Source: Myxococcales bacterium (lineage in GTDB: Bacteria > Myxococcota_A > UBA796 > GCA-2862545). Taken from it: a DNA stretch of 64,000 nt. The notes below the pieces were generated by a model that was not told the DNA's origin, did no database searches, and worked only from the letters and a program-made list of their open reading frames with translations. The translations under genes and the position numbers were made by a program. Below, in pieces: positions 25,110 to 32,533 of the stretch (the stretch's first letter is position 1; each line of letters begins with the position of its first letter). The DNA is taken from NCBI GenBank assembly GCA_019634415.1, contig JAHQVJ010000216.1, positions 62,001 through 126,000 on the forward strand, written 5' to 3'.

Positions 25110-26801
25110 ATGGTGCAGACGATTCGGTCGGGGGGAGGCCCCCATGGCGGCCGGCTAGCCGAGCGACGTAGGCGGGTCCTTCGCTCTACGGCATTGGCCT
25201 TGTGTGCCGTCGCCGCGTTCTACACCCTGCTGTACGCCGTGGTGGGCGCCTATGTGTTGATGGGGCTCGACCTGGTGGCCATCGCCGGGTGTCTGGCCGT
25301 GTTGCCGCTGCACGCGAGGAGCCCGGTCTGGGCCGCCAACGTGTGCACGGCCAGTGGCTACCTGTGCCTGGCGGCGTCCCTCGTGATCTCCGGGGGATTC
25401 GAGGCGCGCTTCGTGTTCTGGTTGGTGGTGATCCCCCTGATCGGAGGCATGCTCGGTGGCTTGCGCACGGGCCTTGTGTGGGCGGCCATCACGGCGGCCA
25501 CGCTGTTCGCCTTCGTGGGCTTGTTCGTGGCGGGGGTGCAGCTGCCCATCTGGATCCCGCTACAGCTGCCTCCCAGCCAGCTCTTCCTGCAGACAGCGGG
25601 CATCATCGGGGTCGTCACCCTCACGATGTCGGTCTTCCTGATCAACCAGTCCTTCTCGGACGACGAGGCGCGCTTGGCCAGGGAGCGCCTGACGGTGGAG
25701 TACCAGCTCCGACGCCGCGCCGAGGAGGAGCGGGTGGCATCGCTCGGTCTGCTGGCGGGGGGCTTCGCCCACGACTTCAACAACCTGCTCGCCTCCACCA
25801 CCATGAACCTGGAGCTGCTGCGCGACCAGGTCGACGACGACGAGGCGCATCAGCTCGTCAGCGAGATCTCCGACGCGCTGCGCACGGGCACGGCGCTCAC
25901 GGCCCAGCTGCTGACCTTTGCCAGCGGTGGGAGCCCGGTCACGGAGGCCGCCGATCTCGGTGGGCTACTGGAGAAGGTCTGCTCCTATGCGGTGCGTGGC
26001 TCTCCGGTGAACGTGGTCTTCTCGGTGTCGCCCGACGTGCCTCCGGTGGCGGTCAACACCAACCAGATCGCGCACGTGTTCCGGAACCTGGCGCTGAACG
26101 CACGGCAGGCGATGCAGGAAGGCGGCACACTGCAGATCACCGCGAGCTCCCCCTCCAAGGAGTGGGTGGCCGTCGACTTCACCGACGACGGGGTGGGGAT
26201 CTCGCCAGAGGCGCAGCCGCGCATCTTCGACCCGTACTTCACGGAGCGTCCCGGCGGCACGGGCCTCGGCTTGGCCATCGCGCGCTCGGTGGCGGAGCGC
26301 CACGGGGGCAGGCTCACCGTGACGTCCGCGCCGGGTCGTGGCGCGACCTTCCGCCTCCTGCTGCCCGCCTCTCCCACCGACGATCCGCAGCTGGCCAGCG
26401 AAGAGGCACCCGTGCACGCCCTGGGTCGGAGGGTCCTGCTGCTCGACGACGATCGCTTCGTGCGTCGGGCGGTGGAGCGATCCCTGCGGTGGCTGGGGCA
26501 CGAGGTGGACTCCGTGGCCGACGGTGCCGAGGCGCTGGCGGCCTACGCCCTCGCAAAAGAGCAGGGAACGCCCTACGACGTCGTCATCTTCGATCTGACC
26601 ATCCCTGGGGGCATGGGCGGAGTACAGGCCATGGCGGCCCTGCGGGAGCGCCACGGCGACGTGGTGGTGGGGATCGCGGCCAGCGGCTACTCACCGGAGG
26701 ACGCGCTGGCGCAGCCCGGCGATCACGGATTTCGGGTGGCGCTGCAGAAGCCCTTCACCCAGGCGGATCTGAAGGATGCCATCGAGCGTTGCCTCGCCTG
26801 A
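25110..26801 (+). CDS. Membrane-bound hybrid histidine kinase with C-terminal receiver
   Basis: The ATG at 25110 follows GAGGGGG. The 563-residue protein begins with about five to six transmembrane helices (about 25-200) with no large outside loop, so it senses within the membrane. A linker helix leads to a HisKA-type domain of the FAHDFNNLL kind (His about 222), then HATPase with NLALNARQAM, DDGVGIS and GTGLGLAIA. The C-terminal receiver has LLDDD, phospho-acceptor Asp in VIFDLTIPGGMGG and Lys in QKPFT. Family members are ntrB-like hybrid kinases. No cognate regulator adjoins it; the LysR gene upstream is on the same strand. Confidence 0.92.
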   Translation: MVQTIRSGGGPHGGRLAERRRRVLRSTALALCAVAAFYTLLYAVVGAYVLMGLDLVAIAGCLAVLPLHARSPVWAANVCTASGYLCLAASLVISGGFEARFVFWLVVIPLIGGMLGGLRTGLVWAAITAATLFAFVGLFVAGVQLPIWIPLQLPPSQLFLQTAGIIGVVTLTMSVFLINQSFSDDEARLARERLTVEYQLRRRAEEERVASLGLLAGGFAHDFNNLLASTTMNLELLRDQVDDDEAHQLVSEISDALRTGTALTAQLLTFASGGSPVTEAADLGGLLEKVCSYAVRGSPVNVVFSVSPDVPPVAVNTNQIAHVFRNLALNARQAMQEGGTLQITASSPSKEWVAVDFTDDGVGISPEAQPRIFDPYFTERPGGTGLGLAIARSVAERHGGRLTVTSAPGRGATFRLLLPASPTDDPQLASEEAPVHALGRRVLLLDDDRFVRRAVERSLRWLGHEVDSVADGAEALAAYALAKEQGTPYDVVIFDLTIPGGMGGVQAMAALRERHGDVVVGIAASGYSPEDALAQPGDHGFRVALQKPFTQADLKDAIERCLA

Positions 26802-26842
26802 TGGTACCTTGGTCCTGTGTCACACCCAGCGGAGGCCCGATC

Positions 26843-27508
26843 ATGACCACGTTCCTGTTGGCCCTGCTGCTGGGCGGTACCGCCCACGCCCAGACCAGCG
26901 TGCAGGACTTCCGGCTGGGGGGCAGCGCCCAGGTGCTCGACCAGGAGTGCATCCGACTGACGCCGGACACGCAGTACGTGACGGGCTCGGCCTGGTTCCA
27001 CAAGTCGTTGGATCTGCAGAGTCCCTTCGAGATGAAGCTGTCGGTGATGCTGGGTGCAAAGGATCAGGAAGGAGCCGACGGCATCGCCTTCGTGTTCCAT
27101 CCCGGCATGCGAACGGGGTTCCGAGGGGAGGGGATGGGCTTCGGGGGGTTGTCGCCCTCCATCGGCATCGAGCTCGACACCTACCGCAACGTCCATCTGT
27201 CGGATCCCTTCGCCGATCACTTGGCGCTGCGGATCAACGGCGACGCGATGCACCTCACCAGCGACCCGACGGTGGTGGAGCTGCCCAACCTGGAAGACGG
27301 TCGGCGTCATCCGCTGCGGATCGTGTGGACGCCCAAGGGCGGGCTGAAGGTCTACCTGGACGACGCCTTGAGGGCGAGCTTCCCCGCCGAGCTGGTGCGC
27401 AGCACCTTCGGCGGGGAGACGGTGGTGAACTGGGGCATGACGGCAGCCACCGGACGCCTGAGCAACAACCAGGACGTGTGCATCGAGCAGATGTTCATCG
27501 GCGTGTAG
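26843..27508 (+). CDS. Secreted L-type (legume-like) lectin domain protein
   Basis: The ATG at 26843 follows GGAGG. The 221-residue protein has a signal peptide (TTFLLALLLGGTAHA) and then one L-type lectin domain. The features are GADGIAFVFHP, then SIGIELDTYRN...DPFADHLALRING, where the Asp, Asn and Asp residues match the usual calcium/manganese site, and WTPKGGLKVYLDD. Such domains bind glycans outside the cell; the ligand is unknown. The stop codon abuts the GTG start of the next gene, so they are co-transcribed. Confidence 0.9.
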   Translation: MTTFLLALLLGGTAHAQTSVQDFRLGGSAQVLDQECIRLTPDTQYVTGSAWFHKSLDLQSPFEMKLSVMLGAKDQEGADGIAFVFHPGMRTGFRGEGMGFGGLSPSIGIELDTYRNVHLSDPFADHLALRINGDAMHLTSDPTVVELPNLEDGRRHPLRIVWTPKGGLKVYLDDALRASFPAELVRSTFGGETVVNWGMTAATGRLSNNQDVCIEQMFIGV

Positions 27509-28414
27509 GTGCAGCCCGCGTGGCGTGAGCGCGTGTGCGAGGTGCTGGAGCGCCACTGGCTCGGACCGGCGCCAGCGACCATCGCGGCAGGCCACAACGC
27601 CACGCATCCCACCTTCCTGGCGGGGGAGGTGGTGGTCAAGTTCTTCGGCGGAACGCCGTCGTGGCGGAAGGCCTGGCTGGCGGAGTCCGATGGTCATCGG
27701 CGCGCCCGCTCCGATCCTGGGCTGCTCGTCCCCGAGCTGCTGGCCACCGGCTCGCTGCGACCCGAGCACCCGCACACGCCGTGGCCGTACCTGGTGACGG
27801 CGCGGATGCGAGGCGAGCCGTGGTGGAAGGCGGAGCTGTCCACGGTGCAGCGACGTCGCGTGGCGAGCGAGCTCGGAGCGCAGCTGAAGCGGGTGCACGC
27901 GCTGCCTGTCGAGGGAGCCACCGACGTGGCGTTCTGGCAGCCGGGGAGCGTGGTGCGGGCGCTGGAGCGCAGCGCACTTCCGGCTCGGCTGCGCCACCGG
28001 GTGACCCACTACGTGCAGTCGCTGCCCGAGCCCGAGCCCGCCTTCGTGCACGGGGACCTGGTGCAGAACCACTGCTACGTGGCGGAGGGCCGACTGTGTG
28101 GAATCATCGACTGGGGAGATGCCGTGGTGGCGGATCGTGCCTACGAGATCGGCAAGCTACACGTGCACACCTTCGATGCGGATCACACGTTGCTGCGCGA
28201 CTGCCTGGAGGCCATGGAGTGGGAGGTGGACGACGACTTCCCTCGCCGGGTGCTGGGGCGGGCCTTCGAGCGGCAGGCGGTGGGGTTGGTGCAGCATCGA
28301 TCCTTCGATCTGTTCCACCAGGTCGCCGAGCAGGTGTCGCTGCACGAGATCCACACCCTGGAGGCCCTGGCGATGGCACTCTTCGAGACGCGAAGGTCAC
28401 CGTCGATGGGGTGA
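27509..28414 (+). CDS. APH family phosphotransferase
   Basis: The GTG at 27509 immediately follows the lectin stop codon. The 301-residue protein has the aminoglycoside/choline kinase fold: VVVKFFGG as the ATP-binding Lys strand, HGDLVQNHCYV as the catalytic loop and GIIDWGDAVVADRAYEIG as the metal-binding Asp segment. The substrate could be a small alcohol, sugar or aminoglycoside; the sequence does not say which. It overlaps the convergent protease gene by 18 bp. Confidence 0.88.
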   Translation: MQPAWRERVCEVLERHWLGPAPATIAAGHNATHPTFLAGEVVVKFFGGTPSWRKAWLAESDGHRRARSDPGLLVPELLATGSLRPEHPHTPWPYLVTARMRGEPWWKAELSTVQRRRVASELGAQLKRVHALPVEGATDVAFWQPGSVVRALERSALPARLRHRVTHYVQSLPEPEPAFVHGDLVQNHCYVAEGRLCGIIDWGDAVVADRAYEIGKLHVHTFDADHTLLRDCLEAMEWEVDDDFPRRVLGRAFERQAVGLVQHRSFDLFHQVAEQVSLHEIHTLEALAMALFETRRSPSMG

Positions 28415-29800
28415 GCGCCGACGTGATACCAGTCCCAGCAGACCGAGCCCCAACAACGCCATTGTCGGGCTCGTCGGGGAGGTCCGGCAGCCACAGACCG
28501 TGCCCAGGGCTCGGACCTTCTGGTTCCACACAGCGGTGTTGTTGAGCTCGTCGTCCTCCGCTGTGAAGGCATTGTCGCTGTCCATCACCAGCTGGATGTA
28601 GTAGTCCCCTGGAGGGGCATCGATGGGGACTTCGATGTCCACCCCATCCCACTGGTACGGGGTGTTCGCGGCCACGTTGTAGCTGTCCTCGTGCACCACC
28701 CAGCATCCATCGCTGGTGCAGTTGGTGTCGGTCAGATCGTTGGTGAAGTGGACCTGCCAAGTGACCAGCCCCTGGCCAACGCCGAGGTTGTTCAACACGA
28801 ATCGCACTTGGATGAAGCTGCCATTGTACGCTTCCAGTGGGGCAGGTGCCACCACCGGAGGGGCGCTCCACGAGTTCGGACAGTCCCCGTAGTCTTGGTT
28901 TTCCTGATCCTGGGCCACGGCGAAGATGTCGACCATCGGATCTGGTCGGGACACCATCTTGCCCACCCACTTGTCGCAGTTGCTGCCTGCAATCGCAAGC
29001 AGCACCTCGTCGTTGTCCACTCGATAGGACTGGGCAGCCCAGTCGAAGGGAGCGCTGGCGAGTGGGATGTACAGATCTCGTACCCCCTCGCGATCGTCCT
29101 CGTTGACCACATATCGGGGCTGGCGGAAGCCGCTGTCGTAGACGCTCCCGCCCCCTAGGGACTCAGCCATCGTGGCTGGCCAACCCTCGTAGTCGATCAG
29201 GTTGTTCGCCAGATCCGAGTTGGAGATTCCGTACTCGTGCTCCAACCCGACCGCATGGCCGACCTCGTGTATCGCGATCTGTTCAAGATCGATCCGATCG
29301 TCGAGGTACCGCTGATCGAGCACGTCGTAGTACTCCGCGGCCATCGACAGATCCCAGTCGCAGTCGGCGTCGAACAGAATGTCCGCTTCCTTGATGTGGT
29401 TGGTGCCGATCCCCAAGAAGTCGGCGGAGTAGCGCATTTCGGTCAGCCCCATGGTGACGCAGGGCAAGAAATTCGCGTCGATCCCAGGCCCATTGGCGAG
29501 ATCCATCATCACGATGGCGGAGATCGAGTTGACGTTGTCGCTATTTGCGAGGCTCTGCTTGTGGGTGGTGGTCACCGAGGTGGCGAGTCGGGATCCAGGG
29601 ATCTGTGTCTGATCCCAGGAGAGGATCCCACGCTCGATGGCTTCTTCGTACGGGCCAGGGACCGCGAAGCTGTAGGTGTTGACTGCCCCGACGAACGCCG
29701 GGAGCTCCCAGCGGAAAGGTCCCTGGTCGAAGCCGGTCGGGTCGTTGTGGAACTTGTAGGCGTAGGCGTCGTAGGAGAAGACGACCAGCAGCGTGAGCAT
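28397..29800 (-). CDS. Matrixin-like zinc metalloprotease with MYXO-CTERM-like tail
   Basis: The 467-residue protein starts at the ATG at 29800 with a signal peptide. The zinc site HEVGHAVGLEH at about residues 177-187 fits HExxHxxGxxH of metzincins such as matrixins. A second half with beta-sandwich strands and Asn-rich segments (VRFVLNNLGVGQGLVTWQVHF) follows, like a CARDB domain. The C-terminus, VCGCRTSP, then a hydrophobic helix (MALLGLGLLGLV) and SRRR, fits the MYXO-CTERM anchoring signal, which predicts cleavage and surface attachment. It lies 27 bp after another exported protein gene on the same strand. Confidence 0.82.
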   Translation of the reverse strand: MLTLLVVFSYDAYAYKFHNDPTGFDQGPFRWELPAFVGAVNTYSFAVPGPYEEAIERGILSWDQTQIPGSRLATSVTTTHKQSLANSDNVNSISAIVMMDLANGPGIDANFLPCVTMGLTEMRYSADFLGIGTNHIKEADILFDADCDWDLSMAAEYYDVLDQRYLDDRIDLEQIAIHEVGHAVGLEHEYGISNSDLANNLIDYEGWPATMAESLGGGSVYDSGFRQPRYVVNEDDREGVRDLYIPLASAPFDWAAQSYRVDNDEVLLAIAGSNCDKWVGKMVSRPDPMVDIFAVAQDQENQDYGDCPNSWSAPPVVAPAPLEAYNGSFIQVRFVLNNLGVGQGLVTWQVHFTNDLTDTNCTSDGCWVVHEDSYNVAANTPYQWDGVDIEVPIDAPPGDYYIQLVMDSDNAFTAEDDELNNTAVWNQKVRALGTVCGCRTSPTSPTMALLGLGLLGLVSRRRSPHRR

Positions 29801-29827
29801 GTCGACTCCAGAGTGGAGGGTGGACGT

Positions 29828-30997
29828 TCAAGGGAGCTTGGCGAGGGGGACACTGGTGCAGTTGCTCGGGGTGTTGCCCACGGAGGCCACCAAGCGCCCG
29901 GCGTTGCCCTGCTCGGCAGCCTTGGCCCCCAGCCATGCCCTGAAGTCGGAGATCGACAACGGGGCGCGCCAGCCGTCCCACGTGGCGATGAAGTCGACGT
30001 TCTTCGCAGGATCTGTCTCGAGGCTGAAGGCATCGACGTACTGCCGCGGAACACTATTGGCGACTCGGGCGCCCGTGGTGTGTCCAGTGAACCCATCGGG
30101 GAAGTCCCTTGCCGAGGATCCGGTATGGTCGTTCCAGGTGAACTCACCAGCGATGTCTGGGTCGAACGCGGCCGACAGTCGCAGCTGTCCGGACCATGTA
30201 CCAGACCACGTGCCATCCAGTCGCACGTCGAGCAGACCCACCCGAGGTGCGTTGCACCTGCCACTGAGGCTTAGAGTGGTTCCGTCATACGTGCCGGACA
30301 GAGAGGCGTTGCAGTCGCCGTTCGTCGGGAGCACCTTGCCGTTGGAGAGGGTGACCGGCTCGGTGGAGGTGATGCGGAGGCGCCCCACCCAGTCCCCTTT
30401 CGGAGGGGATGATCCGTCGTAGCCCGCCCCAGCGCGGTATTCTCTGATGGCTTCGCCAACGGCAGCCTGATCCACGGCCACACCCCCAGGCTCTGTGGCG
30501 TGGGCTGGTTGGACCACCACGCCAGGTAGGGGTCGTCCGACACTGGTCCGCTGAAGGATTCGTCCTTCTGCGGTCACTACGGATCCGCCGATTCTATCCG
30601 GAAAGATCCGGAAGTAGGCTCCATCCCCTCGCAGAAAGATGGGGAGGAACGATGGTTTCCCACTCGCCGCGAACACTGGCACGATCATCTTGTCGCCGAC
30701 GCTGAACGTAGGGGCGCCGACCAATGCAGAGAAGGTTCCGTCAGGATGTTTGCCTGCAGGGATCCGGATCGTGAAGGTGCCCGGCGGCTGCCCAGATGCA
30801 GGCTGTCCGCTGCCGACGATCGAGTGCTCGACGTTGAACCTCACGAACGTCCACGGGCGTGAACCATCGGGAGTCATGCACTCCGAGAGCCCTGCTACCG
30901 TCCCTTGGAAGAGGTAGTCAGCCATCGCCGCAGTCACGAGGGGCACGTCGCCGCCCGCTCGAGCGGTCATGGCGATGTGTGCAAGGAACAAGAACAT
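29828..30997 (-). CDS. Exported protein of unknown function, upstream of the metalloprotease
   Basis: I chose the ATG at 30997 (GAGGT upstream), which gives a signal peptide MFLFLAHIAMTARAGG and a 389-residue protein. The first 150 residues (YLFQGTVAGLSECM, FVRFNVEHSIVGSG, FTIRIPAGKHPDGTF, KMIVPVFAASG) look like a small beta domain. The last 170 residues contain WSGTWSGQLRLSAAF and FSLETDPAKNVDFIATWDGW. No known family could be assigned. It precedes the metalloprotease by 27 bp and is probably co-transcribed and co-secreted. Confidence 0.6.
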   Translation of the reverse strand: MFLFLAHIAMTARAGGDVPLVTAAMADYLFQGTVAGLSECMTPDGSRPWTFVRFNVEHSIVGSGQPASGQPPGTFTIRIPAGKHPDGTFSALVGAPTFSVGDKMIVPVFAASGKPSFLPIFLRGDGAYFRIFPDRIGGSVVTAEGRILQRTSVGRPLPGVVVQPAHATEPGGVAVDQAAVGEAIREYRAGAGYDGSSPPKGDWVGRLRITSTEPVTLSNGKVLPTNGDCNASLSGTYDGTTLSLSGRCNAPRVGLLDVRLDGTWSGTWSGQLRLSAAFDPDIAGEFTWNDHTGSSARDFPDGFTGHTTGARVANSVPRQYVDAFSLETDPAKNVDFIATWDGWRAPLSISDFRAWLGAKAAEQGNAGRLVASVGNTPSNCTSVPLAKLP

Positions 30998-31204
30998 GAA
31001 CACCTCTTTGGGTGTGAGGGCAAGACCGTGGGGGAATCCCACACGCCCTCTGCTCCAAAGAGAACCAGCGCATTCACTCGTTGTGTCGCGACTGTGTCGT
31101 AGGAACACACTGCGTCCGGCCTGACAGGTCCTCGAAACGGACGGAGGGTGCAGACCTCGTTTCGCCGGTCGAACAGGGATCGAGCAGCTTCGGCTCGGTG
31201 GGGG

Positions 31205-31504
31205 TCAGAGGCTCCTGTCGCGTGTCGAGGGCTCACGGGCCGAGGCGGACGTCCGTGGCGTCGGGGTGCCTCGACGTCGCGGTGACATCAGCCATCGCAG
31301 GAGGAACAGGCTGAGGCCGCCGACGGCGAGCCAGGCGCCGAGGAAGACGAACAACACCTGTTGCTCGGTGGGCTCCACGGCCGTTCGAATGTAGAACACG
31401 GCCATCAGCACGGCCAAGATCATGGGCCAGAGCACGGGCCCGAGGGGGTGGACCCGCTCGAGCTTCCGCCTCAGGCGCGAGATGCTGTCATCCACGGGCG
31501 TCAT
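31205..31504 (-). CDS. Small two-helix membrane protein
   Basis: The 99-residue product has two hydrophobic helices (about 25-42 and 50-69) separated by a short loop, and a basic, Ser/Thr-rich C-terminal tail with RRRGTPTPRTSASAREPS. No family is recognised. Its ATG overlaps the left palindrome of the 173-bp repeat by two bases, and no ribosome-binding site is visible because the repeat occupies that space; a later start (Met28) is possible. The 207 bp upstream of the exported gene at 30997, next to this gene's 3' end, hold no recognisable feature. Confidence 0.5.
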   Translation of the reverse strand: MTPVDDSISRLRRKLERVHPLGPVLWPMILAVLMAVFYIRTAVEPTEQQVLFVFLGAWLAVGGLSLFLLRWLMSPRRRGTPTPRTSASAREPSTRDRSL

Positions 31505-31675
31505 CGCGACAATCGACGGAGTTTATTGTCGCGATGCTCCAGGTTGCCGCTCCGCGCCTGGACTTGCAGCACTCCCTGCACTCGCTCGCACGCTCGCTCG
31601 TTCCAGTCCCACTGCAACCCCGGATCAGACGCGCTCCGCTCGATCGCGACAATCAACGGAGTTGATTGTCGCGAT
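31503..31675. repeat. REPIN-like 173-bp element, copy 2
   Basis: It has the same build and exact length as the copy at 16167-16339: palindromes at 31503-31535 and 31643-31675 around a 107-bp core, with three differences in the core and three in the left palindrome. The right palindrome is perfect and identical to that of copy 1. It sits between two minus-strand genes: one end touches the start codon of the small membrane protein and the other shares a base with the stop codon of the lipoprotein gene, which reads TGA followed by TCGCGAC, just as pheA does. Confidence 0.85.
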
Positions 31676-32481
31676 CAGAAGGGCAGATAGCCGTAGCCGT
31701 CCAGGGACACGTCACACCGGTCGACGTTGGCCGAGGCCTCGAACCCCTCCGCTTCGTCGAGGGCCGATCCGGTCAGCTCCAGCTTGAACCCGTTGTCGCC
31801 CTTCGCCTCGAGCTGCAGGGTTCCCCCCACCAAACGGATGGTGTCGACCACGTCGATTTCGTCCACGTAGAGGGCCTCGTACAGGTCGTCACCCTTCTGC
31901 ACGCTGTCGCAGTCGACGTCTCGGAGGGCGTCGCGGGCGACCGCGTAGGGGTTGTCGGAATACCTGGACAGCGAGCCCGACCAGGTGGCGTCCGCGGTCC
32001 CCGTGACATCGTCGATGGAGACGTAGGTACCTTCGCGGGGCGCCTGGTCGAAGTCCTTGCCGTCCCTGCTCACCGTGCTCAGCTGCAGCACGTTCGTGTT
32101 CTTGCCGAACAATCCGCTGGTGGCGTTGGCGAGGTCGCCGAAACGCGTCTGGTATGCGTTGCACACTCTCTGGGCCAGCTCGGCGTAGTCGAGGTTCTTC
32201 TTCTTCTTGTCGAAACCCTTGTAGTAGTCGTCGTAGAACTCCTGCGTCAGCTCGGCGAGCTTGGGGTAGGCCCGCTTGGCTTTGTTGCAGAAGCCCCCGT
32301 CGTTCGACAGCACCAAGGAATGATCCACGTCGACGATTCCGTCGTCGGCGGTGGTGATCACGAGCCAAGTCGCCGATCGGACGTTGCCGAAGTCGTCGAG
32401 ACCGGCGGGCATGACAACGGTGCCGGAGCCGCAGGCAGTGGTGCCCAACGTAGCGGCTATCAGGAATGCTAGGGTGCGCAT
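31675..32481 (-). CDS. Lipoprotein of unknown function
   Basis: The 268-residue product starts MRTLAFLIAATLGTTACGS with lipobox TTAC; GGGAGAG precedes the ATG at 32481. A basic helical region (FYDDYYKGFDKKKKNLDYAELAQRVC) is followed by an acidic beta-rich part. No domain recognised. Its stop codon overlaps the second 173-bp repeat, so the original 3' end may have been replaced when the element arrived. It is divergent from the sulfatase-like gene 52 bp away. Confidence 0.65.
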   Translation of the reverse strand: MRTLAFLIAATLGTTACGSGTVVMPAGLDDFGNVRSATWLVITTADDGIVDVDHSLVLSNDGGFCNKAKRAYPKLAELTQEFYDDYYKGFDKKKKNLDYAELAQRVCNAYQTRFGDLANATSGLFGKNTNVLQLSTVSRDGKDFDQAPREGTYVSIDDVTGTADATWSGSLSRYSDNPYAVARDALRDVDCDSVQKGDDLYEALYVDEIDVVDTIRLVGGTLQLEAKGDNGFKLELTGSALDEAEGFEASANVDRCDVSLDGYGYLPF

Positions 32482-32494
32482 GTCTCTCCCAAGT

Positions 32495-32522
32495 CTCGGG
32501 GGAATCCCCGATTGCCCCCGAG
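32495..32522. promoter_or_regulatory. Inverted repeat in a divergent promoter gap
   Basis: CTCGGGGG (32495-32502) pairs perfectly with CCCCCGAG (32515-32522) in the 52-bp gap between the divergent lipoprotein and sulfatase-like genes. An operator shared by the two genes is the simplest reading. Confidence 0.35.
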
Positions 32523-32533
32523 TCTAGCAGCCG

